NCBI GenBank assembly: GCA_021205005.1 | Contig: JAJPYK010000134.1 | Coordinates: 26,022 to 41,614 of the forward strand | DNA length: 15,593 bases | Direction: 5' to 3' | From: Paraprevotella sp. | GTDB taxonomy: Bacteria > Bacteroidota > Bacteroidia > Bacteroidales > Bacteroidaceae | Part shown: piece by piece, positions 8,377-13,800 of the stretch | Position numbering within the stretch: position 1 is the first letter of the stretch | How the letters are laid out: each line of letters starts with the position of its first letter | Made by a program: the position numbers and the translations under genes | The notes under the pieces: model-generated | Database searches by the model: none | Told to the model about the DNA's origin: nothing | The model's input: the letters and a program-made list of their open reading frames with translations, nothing else

Positions 8377-8391
8377 CAAATCCAAACATCC

Positions 8392-8790
8392 GGGGTTGAC
8401 ATGGATTTGACAGCAGGATGGAGTGGTATGTAAGCACGCAGAGGGTGGGTGATTACCTCTATAATCTCAATGACCAAAAATTTATCTGGCGAAAACAACT
8501 ACGCTCTCGCTGCGTAATCGAAGCATAGTAGATTACCTTTATTTCGGCACCAGGTGCTGAAACGAGACATCACTCGGAAGCTGTTGCTCCGAAGCATTCC
8601 GAACCAGTGGTGCAGCTAAATCGGGGATAGCCAGCCGCGGCCTTGCACGGCGGGTGACATTTTAAAGGATAAGGTGCAGATGGGTGGTCCGGGTCTTGCC
8701 TGCACACGAAAACCAAAGGCCGGAATAAGCGTGTAGAAAGCATATGATTTCCCTGTTTGGACGAGGGTTCGATTCCCTCCAGCTCCACCG
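8392..8790 (+). ncRNA. ssrA: tmRNA (transfer-messenger RNA), tag GENNYALAA
   Basis: The 5' end GGGGTTG (8392-8398) pairs with CAGCTCC (8780-8786) to form the seven-pair acceptor stem, with A8787 as discriminator. The T arm is visible as GAGGGTTCGATTCCCTC (8763-8779). The mRNA-like part encodes Gly-Glu-Asn-Asn-Tyr-Ala-Leu-Ala-Ala and a TAA stop (8488-8517). The bases after the discriminator are CCG, so the CCA tail is apparently not fully encoded and must be finished by nucleotidyltransferase; the mature encoded part ends at 8787. With SmpB (not in the window) it frees stalled ribosomes and tags the nascent chain for proteolysis. The gene is transcribed away from the polysaccharide operon. There is no second copy of its 3' end in the window, so no sign that an element has integrated here. 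Confidence 0.97.
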
Positions 8791-8792
8791 AA

Positions 8793-8819
8793 ATAACAAG
8801 CTTCTGACAAGCATGTTAT
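8793..8819 (+). terminator. Hairpin just after ssrA, possible terminator
   Basis: ATAACA/TGTTAT (8793-8798 with 8814-8819) plus GCT/AGC (8800-8802 with 8810-8812) form a nine-pair stem with one A-A mismatch and a seven-base loop. It starts a few bases after the tmRNA 3' end. The sequence that follows is A/T-rich but has no run of T, so it may be a processing or termination structure rather than a standard intrinsic terminator. Confidence 0.4.
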
Positions 8820-8973
8820 ACATTATAAAAACAGAATCGGCCGGACAAGCGCCGGACGGTTCGGAACGGGATTAAGCGATTAGAGGAATACGAATAAACC
8901 ATAGTTTCTATAGCTTTCATATCTGCTGCGGGAAATTATCTTGGCAGCAATATAATCACCCTTTTTTATCACG

Positions 8974-10155
8974 ATGAAAGAATTAGCTTTAAAGTACGGA
9001 TGCAATCCGAATCAGAAACCCTCACGGATTTACATGACCGAGGGAGAACTGCCGATTGAAGTACTCAACGGACGGCCGGGATATATCAACTTTCTGGACG
9101 CACTCAACGGCTGGCAATTAGTCAAAGAACTGAAAGAAGCTACCGGCCTGCCTGCCGCCACTTCCTTTAAACATGTATCTCCGGCCGGAGCTTCCATCGG
9201 ACTGCCCTTGGACGAGACATTGAGCAAAATCTATTTCGTAGACGACGTAAAAATACCGCTCTCACCTTTGGCTTGCGCCTATGCCCGCGCCCGCGGAGCC
9301 GACCGCATGTCGAGCTACGGCGATTTCATTGCCTTGAGCGATACGTGCGATGCCGCCACGGCCACCCTCATCAAACGGGAAGTAAGCGACGGTGTGATCG
9401 CACCGGACTACACGGAAGAAGCCTTGCAAATCCTGCGCGAGAAACGGAAAGGCACATACAATGTCATCAAAATAGATCCCCAATACAAACCGGCACCGAT
9501 AGAGAGCAAACAGGTGTTCGGCATCACTTTCGAACAAGGCCGAAACGAAGTCAGACTGGACGATCCGGCCATTTTCGAAAACATTCCTACTGCCAACAAA
9601 CATTTCAGCGAAGAGGCCAAGCGCGACCTGATGATCGCACTCATCACGCTGAAATATACGCAAAGCAACTCCGTATGCTACGTGAAGGGCGGACAGGGCA
9701 TCGGCATCGGAGCCGGACAGCAAAGTCGTATCCACTGTACCCGTCTGGCGGGGAACAAGGCCGATATCTGGTGGCTGCGCCAACACCCGAAAGTGATGTT
9801 CCTCCCCTTTGTGGGAAATATACGTCGGGCCGACCGTGACAACACCATCGACATTTATATCAGCGACGACTACATGGACGTACTGGCCGAGGGCGAATGG
9901 CAAAAGTTCTTCACGGAGAAGCCCGAACCTCTCACCCGAGAAGAGAAAAAGGCATGGATAGCCCTGAATAAAGGCGTGGCCTTAGGGTCGGATGCTTTCT
10001 TCCCCTTCGGCGACAACATCGAACGCGCCCACAAGAGCGGCGTGGAATATGTGGCCCAGGCCGGCGGAAGCGTTCGCGACGACCATGTCATCGAGACGTG
10101 TGACAAATACGGCATCGCCATGGCCTTTACCGGCATCAGATTGTTCCACCATTAA
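8974..10155 (+). CDS. Stand-alone AICAR formyltransferase (PurH-like, no IMP cyclohydrolase domain)
   Basis: 393 residues, matching only the C-terminal half of bifunctional PurH. It transfers a formyl group from 10-formyltetrahydrofolate to AICAR to give FAICAR, the next-to-last step of IMP synthesis. Visible signatures are GCNPNQKPSRIY (9-20), the catalytic Lys-His pair in TSFKHVSPAGA (K66, H67), the glycine-rich block VKGGQGIGIGAGQQSR, and the C-terminal series GSDAFFPF, GGSVRDDHV and AFTGIR. No MGS-like N-terminal cyclohydrolase domain is present: the ATG at 8974 is followed at once by the formyltransferase fold, and the upstream 180 bases are non-coding. Cyclisation to IMP must therefore come from another gene. 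The ORF ends 15 bp before a small basic-protein gene, with which it probably shares a transcript. A TAGCTTTC at 8911-8918 is a possible but imperfect -7 box. Confidence 0.93.
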   Translation: MKELALKYGCNPNQKPSRIYMTEGELPIEVLNGRPGYINFLDALNGWQLVKELKEATGLPAATSFKHVSPAGASIGLPLDETLSKIYFVDDVKIPLSPLACAYARARGADRMSSYGDFIALSDTCDAATATLIKREVSDGVIAPDYTEEALQILREKRKGTYNVIKIDPQYKPAPIESKQVFGITFEQGRNEVRLDDPAIFENIPTANKHFSEEAKRDLMIALITLKYTQSNSVCYVKGGQGIGIGAGQQSRIHCTRLAGNKADIWWLRQHPKVMFLPFVGNIRRADRDNTIDIYISDDYMDVLAEGEWQKFFTEKPEPLTREEKKAWIALNKGVALGSDAFFPFGDNIERAHKSGVEYVAQAGGSVRDDHVIETCDKYGIAMAFTGIRLFHH

Positions 10156-10170
10156 AACCGAGGGCCCCGT

Positions 10171-10383
10171 ATGAGTAAATATTTCGGAGGAGATAACATC
10201 GACGAGGTGATCACGGGAGGAATCGTGTTCTCGGGAGGTGCCAAGAAAACGGCTGCCGGCACACGCGAAAAGGTGAAGACCAAAGCGAAAAAGAAAACTT
10301 ACATTACCGGAGCACACGGATCCGGCGCGGCTAAAATGAAAGCCGAGATCCGGAGACGAAGAGCCAACCGACATAAGAAATAA
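10171..10383 (+). CDS. Small, very basic protein of unknown function
   Basis: 70 residues. I do not recognise a family. It contains 13 Lys and 6 Arg against 5 Asp/Glu, so it has a net charge of about +14. The N-terminal third is Gly-rich and weakly acidic (FGGDNIDEVITGGIVFSGG), the middle is Lys-rich (KVKTKAKKKTYITG, 34-47), and the end is Arg-rich (RRRRANRHKK, 61-70). No signal peptide or membrane segment is present. The composition suggests nucleic-acid or ribosome binding, but that is inference from charge alone. It begins 15 bp after the AICAR formyltransferase stop on the same strand, and its third-position base use resembles that gene, which supports real coding. A 180-bp inverted-repeat element begins 26 bp after its stop; the internal hairpin of that element could act as its terminator. 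Confidence 0.7.
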   Translation: MSKYFGGDNIDEVITGGIVFSGGAKKTAAGTREKVKTKAKKKTYITGAHGSGAAKMKAEIRRRRANRHKK

Positions 10384-10409
10384 CGACAATCATCCGGAAA
10401 ACCGGCCAC

Positions 10410-10430
10410 GAGGGTGTGTCATAATTCAAA
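10410..10430 (+). repeat. Left terminal inverted repeat of the MITE-like element
   Basis: 21 bases, exact reverse complement of 10569-10589. It begins GAGGGTGTGTC. Confidence 0.9.
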
Positions 10431-10470
10431 AAGCACTTTGAAAAAGTAATAATCAGAAACTTCATTCAAT

Positions 10471-10518
10471 AAAAACAACCATATAGAGCTTCGTGGAGAG
10501 CTTTATAAGGTTGTTTTT
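10471..10518 (+). terminator. Strong internal hairpin of the MITE-like element, terminator-like
   Basis: Two 20-base arms (10471-10490 and 10499-10518) pair with a single A-A mismatch and one G-T pair around the eight-base loop TCGTGGAG. The outer ten pairs are AAAAACAACC with GGTTGTTTTT, so either strand ends in a T-run. It could stop transcription in both directions: rightward after the basic-protein gene and leftward from the region beyond. It may be the old transposase terminator kept after internal deletion. Confidence 0.7.
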
Positions 10519-10568
10519 GCTTAGTTCAACGGAGGATACTTACAGATTATAAGTTGTCAATCTCAAAA

Positions 10569-10589
10569 TTTGAATTATGACACACCCTC
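10569..10589 (-). repeat. Right terminal inverted repeat of the MITE-like element
   Basis: 21 bases, exact reverse complement of 10410-10430. It ends GACACACCCTC. On the minus strand it supplies the in-frame TAA that closes the frame described for 10590-11022. Confidence 0.9.
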
Positions 10590-11022
10590 CCTTTCCTCTT
10601 TTCTGTCTTGTGCGGGGATCTGTACAGCGATGGTCTTTGCCTTTCTTTCTTTTTCTTTTTCCTGCTTCCTCTGTACGTAATTGGCCGTTTTTTCAATACC
10701 GAACACTTCGATATGAGTATTCGTCAGACATCGGTAAGGTGAGGGATGTATCCGTTTACGTAAGGATGTTGATGTCGGAATGAAGGGTACTTTTCCATAA
10801 ATGATGTGTCAAAGACGTCTCCGACGTAAGAGGATCCTTATGATTTCTCCCAGCACTGCCGGAACGGATATGGGGGATAAAACTTCGGTGGATATGTCCT
10901 TCTGAGTCTTTTTCCGGGAAGTTGGAATATCTGTATCTGTGCCGTTTGTTCACAATATCCTTTCGGTCGCACTTCTCTTCGGTACGCTCCGCATCAATAC
11001 TTCGCTTCGTACGTTATGTTTT
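10576..11022 (-). pseudogene. Possible decayed coding sequence on the minus strand
   Basis: No intact gene is visible here. One minus-strand frame stays open for about 145 codons except for two TGA stops. Its three pieces are roughly 25, 46 and 75 codons long. The pieces have protein-like composition, for example STEVLSPISVPAVLGEII in the second, and THIEVFGIEKTANYVQRKQE followed by a Lys/Glu-rich tail in the third. The last stop falls inside the right repeat of the MITE-like element, as if the element had replaced or cut the original 3' end. I do not recognise a family. The alternative is ordinary non-coding DNA with a purine-rich strand, so this is tentative. Confidence 0.25.
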
Positions 11023-11048
11023 AACACCTATTTAATGAGTTAACATAA
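11014..11048. repeat. Imperfect inverted repeat (hairpin) in the intergenic region
   Basis: TTATGTT plus AAC (11014-11020, 11023-11025) pairs with GTTAACATAA (11039-11048), with a two-base bulge and a 13-base loop. No T-run follows. Function is unknown; it overlaps the end of the 44-codon minus-strand ORF. Confidence 0.35.
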
Positions 11049-11155
11049 GCTTGAATGATTTCACTATTAGGCATTTCCAATATCCTTGCAGGAGTCATGG
11101 CAAGAGAATGTTTTTTGCATAGAAGGACGAAAATATAGTCAGAAGATGGCTCCAT
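11021..11155 (-). CDS. Possible 44-residue small protein or gene remnant
   Basis: An ATG at 11155 opens a 44-codon frame ending in TAA at 11021. The product contains LLCKKHSLAMTPARILEMPN followed by SEIIQAYVNSLNRC, which reads like a soluble helical protein rather than random translation. No TAnnTTTG box is visible upstream on this strand. It points away from the guanylyltransferase gene, whose promoter lies 17-24 bp from this ATG. It may be an intact small gene, the 5' end of the decayed sequence to its left, or chance. I do not recognise a family. Confidence 0.22.
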   Translation of the reverse strand: MEPSSDYIFVLLCKKHSLAMTPARILEMPNSEIIQAYVNSLNRC

Positions 11156-11171
11156 ATCGGGAAATAAGTTG

Positions 11172-11179
11172 TAATTTTG
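11172..11179 (+). promoter_or_regulatory. manC promoter, -7 box
   Basis: TAATTTTG is an exact TAnnTTTG match, 31 bases before the ATG at 11211. This implies a leader of about 25 bases. No convincing TTTG is seen at -33. Confidence 0.6.
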
Positions 11180-11210
11180 TGATGAAACACATTCTTGTGA
11201 CTATAAAGCT

Positions 11211-12275
11211 ATGGAGAAGAGTAATAATCATTTGGTAATTATGGCCGGCGGCATCGGAAGTCGTTTTTGGCCTATGAGTACGCCGGAGTGTCCCAAACAG
11301 TTTATTGACGTATTAGGATGCGGGCGTACTTTGTTGCAGTTGACGGTTGATCGTTTTAAGAATATTTGCCCGCAAGAGAATATTTGGGTGGTAACATCTG
11401 AGTCTTATGCCGATATTGTGAAGGCACAGTTGCCTGAGATACCTGAGACGAATATACTGAAAGAACCATGCAGGAGAAACACGGCACCTTGTATAGCTTA
11501 TGTCAGTTGGAGAATAAAAAAACAAAATCCAAAGGCTAATATTGTGGTTGCTCCGAGCGATCATATTGTGATGGATGTACCGGAATTTGAACGTGTGATC
11601 CGATCCGGTTTAAACTTTACTGCAGAGACCGATTCCATTTTGACCTTGGGAATGAAGCCTAACCGGCCTGAGACAGGATATGGCTACATTCAGGCCGATT
11701 TGAGCTTTGCTTCGGCCCGGAATAAAGAGATTTTTCGAGTGGACTCTTTTAAAGAAAAACCGGATTTCGCCACGGCAAGCCGATATGTGAAGAAAAATAA
11801 TTATTTTTGGAACTCAGGTATTTTTGTATGGAACGTGAGTACCATTATTAATGCCTTTCGGGTTTATCAACCTGCTATTGCGCAAATCTTTGAAAATCTC
11901 ATTCCGATATACGGAACTCCGCAAGAGCAAGACATCATTAATCAGGAGTTTCCCAATTGCGAAAGCATTTCAGTTGATTATGCCATCATGGAGAAAGTCG
12001 AGGAGATTTTTGTCTTGCCGGCTAATTTCGGATGGAGTGATTTAGGTACTTGGGGTTCGCTACATGAGCAGGTACCACATGATGTTTACGGCAATGCTTG
12101 TATCGGACAGAATATCTCGGTCTATGATACGAGAAATTGCATGATACACACCACGCAAGAACGAAAGGTGGTGGTCCAAGGTTTAGACGGTTTCATCGTG
12201 GCCGAGAAAAACCATACCTTGCTTATTTGTAAATTATCGGAAGAACAGCGCATTAAGCAATTTAGTGAAGAATAA
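11211..12275 (+). CDS. manC: Mannose-1-phosphate guanylyltransferase
   Basis: 354 residues, a single nucleotidyltransferase domain. It joins mannose-1-phosphate and GTP to give GDP-mannose and pyrophosphate in the cytoplasm. The signature loop GGIGSRFWP (13-21) with PKQF (28-31) binds the nucleotide. APSDH (114-118), RPETGYGYI (152-160), FKEKPD (180-185), WNSGIFVW (200-207) and GWSDLGTW (274-281) are the other conserved blocks of the GMP family. The C-terminal cupin isomerase domain of type II GMP/PMI proteins is absent, so fructose-6-phosphate must be converted by a separate isomerase. It stands alone on the plus strand with its own promoter and a terminator directly after it, outside the polysaccharide operon; a general role in mannose and fucose supply is likely. 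The ATG at 11211 is the first in frame and lies 5 residues before the conserved start. Confidence 0.93.
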   Translation: MEKSNNHLVIMAGGIGSRFWPMSTPECPKQFIDVLGCGRTLLQLTVDRFKNICPQENIWVVTSESYADIVKAQLPEIPETNILKEPCRRNTAPCIAYVSWRIKKQNPKANIVVAPSDHIVMDVPEFERVIRSGLNFTAETDSILTLGMKPNRPETGYGYIQADLSFASARNKEIFRVDSFKEKPDFATASRYVKKNNYFWNSGIFVWNVSTIINAFRVYQPAIAQIFENLIPIYGTPQEQDIINQEFPNCESISVDYAIMEKVEEIFVLPANFGWSDLGTWGSLHEQVPHDVYGNACIGQNISVYDTRNCMIHTTQERKVVVQGLDGFIVAEKNHTLLICKLSEEQRIKQFSEE

Positions 12276-12292
12276 TGAGAACGGAAAGAGGC

Positions 12293-12312
12293 GGGGCCGT
12301 ATGCACGGCCCC
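12293..12312. terminator. Intrinsic terminator between convergent genes
   Basis: GGGGCCGT and ACGGCCCC form a perfect eight-pair, GC-rich stem with loop ATGC, followed by CTTTCTT on the plus strand and preceded by GGAAAGAGGC, which is pyrimidine-rich on the other strand. It lies 17 bases after the manC stop and before the TPR gene stop arriving from the right. It probably serves manC and perhaps both directions. Coordinates may be off by one. Confidence 0.75.
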
Positions 12313-12338
12313 TTTCTTCCTCGTTGTTCGTCTGACTT

Positions 12339-13799
12339 TTATTTATGTTCGGGAGAGAAATGACTGAACAAGTCACTGTGACTGACCACATAACGATAAA
12401 AGTCTTTTGTCTCTACCTCCTCCGGAATATAACGTCCTACGGTGTACTCCAAGCTGTCCGGATCTACTTCACAGGCTATTTTGAGGTATGACAGAAAATC
12501 TTGATATCGGTTTTGCATGAGTGCGCAATAAGATAAGTAGGAGTAGATTTTCCGGTCAGCCTCGTCATGAGAAGAATTCATTTGACCTAAAACATATAAG
12601 AAGTGCTCCCAGGCTTCGGTGTAAAAGCCGTTTTCCATCAACGATACGCCTACAAAAAAATGGGCGTCTTTGGGCTTCTCGTTTGCCTGAATATAGCTAT
12701 CGTAATAGGCCAGTCCTTCTTTTATTTTGCCGTTCTCCAATAAAATATGGCCTTTGTATAGGTTTGTACTGTAATTAGGGACAATATCTTTTATTTTCTC
12801 TATGTATCTGATAGCGATATCGGGCTTCCCTAATTTGCTGTATACGTCAGATAAGTTGGCATATATATGTTGCTGCTCAGGCGAATCCCCTCCGGACAGG
12901 TTCTCGGCCTCCTGTAGTTGGGACAAAGCCTCTTCGTAACGGCCGAGTGCCGACAAGCATACGCCATCAAAAAGATAAGGCAAGTCGTTTGACTTGTTCT
13001 CTTGAAAATAGCGGAGATAAAGACGATGGGCTTCCTCAAAGTTCTGAAGTTGGAGCTGACAGTTTGCTTTCAGCAAGATCGCTTGAGCGTCGTGTTCGTC
13101 TATGGCCAACGCAAAATCTGCCGTTTCTTTTGCTTTCTGGAACTTTTCGCTGGTGAAATAGGCTTCACCCAAAGAGTGCCATGCATTGGCGTTGTAAGGG
13201 TCGAGATCCAATAAATGGTCCAAAATGGCGATGGCTTCTTCCGGACGATCGGAAAAGAGAAGGATATCCGCTTTAAGTTGTAGGAACTTCTCATTTTCCG
13301 GTTCCATTTCAAGAGCATATTTTCCCCACTGCGAGGCTAAGTCCAGATAACCGTAGTCGAGAAATAATGTAGCCGAGTCGTAGATATACAAAGCCAGATC
13401 TTCCTCTTCATGCTCTTTCTTTTCCAAAAGATACTCATGGGCCATCCGTTCTTTATGTTCGCGCAGAAGCAACTCTGCATGAAGGAATATGACCTCTCTG
13501 TCGTTCTGGTCCGTAATGCAGTCTTTTATCGTTTTCGCTCCTTCTATATCCCCTTCAAACATTTTTTGTCGGGCCAGAAAAATCAATGGGTCTACGCTAC
13601 CCGGATGCAGTTTCAAGGCATAACTGATGCAATCCATATTTTTTTCCGTCTCGTTTTGTACAAGATAATATTCGGCGATGTCAGTCAGCTCGTCTGCTTC
13701 CAGATAAGCTGACTGACCGCCTTTTAGCATTTGCTCGTAGAGCGCCAGATTTTTTTTAAATTCTTCTTCTTGAAAATAAGAGAGGTCTTCTGTCGACAT
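12339..13799 (-). CDS. Cytoplasmic TPR-repeat protein
   Basis: 486 residues with no signal peptide or membrane segment. Most of the length is made of tetratricopeptide repeats, helix pairs of 34 residues that bind other proteins. Clear units include AWHSLGEAYFTSEKFQKAKE (206-225), the unit at 313-342 starting YANLSDVYSKLGKPDIAIRY, and units near 38-67, 71-100, 172-202, 238-265, 344-374 and 378-405. No enzymatic domain is seen before, between or after the repeats. The protein is acidic in its first 170 residues. The ATG at 13799 is one base from the GlnRS stop, so the two genes are almost surely co-transcribed. Its function is unknown; a scaffold role is the most that can be said. Confidence 0.88.
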   Translation of the reverse strand: MSTEDLSYFQEEEFKKNLALYEQMLKGGQSAYLEADELTDIAEYYLVQNETEKNMDCISYALKLHPGSVDPLIFLARQKMFEGDIEGAKTIKDCITDQNDREVIFLHAELLLREHKERMAHEYLLEKKEHEEEDLALYIYDSATLFLDYGYLDLASQWGKYALEMEPENEKFLQLKADILLFSDRPEEAIAILDHLLDLDPYNANAWHSLGEAYFTSEKFQKAKETADFALAIDEHDAQAILLKANCQLQLQNFEEAHRLYLRYFQENKSNDLPYLFDGVCLSALGRYEEALSQLQEAENLSGGDSPEQQHIYANLSDVYSKLGKPDIAIRYIEKIKDIVPNYSTNLYKGHILLENGKIKEGLAYYDSYIQANEKPKDAHFFVGVSLMENGFYTEAWEHFLYVLGQMNSSHDEADRKIYSYLSYCALMQNRYQDFLSYLKIACEVDPDSLEYTVGRYIPEEVETKDFYRYVVSHSDLFSHFSPEHK

Positions 13800-13800
13800 A

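Larger units (their letters stand above)
10410..10589. mobile_element. MITE-like element, 180 bp, with perfect 21-bp terminal inverted repeats
   Basis: Positions 10410-10430 and 10569-10589 are exact inverted copies with core GGGTGTGTCATAATTC. Pairing stops abruptly at both inner and outer edges. The inside is A/T-rich, has no meaningful ORF, and carries a central 20-bp hairpin. This is the form of a miniature inverted-repeat element moved in trans by a full-length insertion sequence sharing the ends. The transposase family is not determinable here. No clear target-site duplication is visible next to the ends. It lies between the basic-protein gene and a non-coding, possibly decayed stretch. 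Confidence 0.8.

Noticed and set aside
8199..8391. Invertible capsule promoter upstream of the polysaccharide operon
   Set aside because: I looked for inverted repeats on both sides of the promoter region and found none of useful length.
8570..8810. Minus-strand ORFs of 64-72 codons (containing LEGIEPSSKQG or GGAGGNRTLVQTGK) over the end of ssrA
   Set aside because: They lie antisense to the tRNA-like part of tmRNA; such peptides are well-known false genes from this RNA.
9262..9903. 213-codon minus-strand ORF opposite the AICAR formyltransferase
   Set aside because: It is antisense to a clear enzyme gene whose G/C-rich third positions suppress stops on the other strand; no family features.
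9982..10389. 135-codon minus-strand ORF across the end of the formyltransferase and the basic-protein gene
   Set aside because: It overlaps two plus-strand genes and has a composition typical of an antisense shadow.
8763..10600. Integration site at ssrA with a repeated 3' end
   Set aside because: The tmRNA 3' sequence is not repeated downstream and no integrase gene is present.
10577..10783. 68-codon plus-strand ORF after the MITE
   Set aside because: It starts inside the terminal repeat and runs over a pyrimidine-rich stretch, giving a Phe/Leu/Pro/Ser-rich peptide; the other strand looks more protein-like.
10756..10953. 65-codon minus-strand ORF
   Set aside because: His/Arg/Ser-rich translation without features; a different minus-strand frame of the same DNA looks more like former coding sequence.
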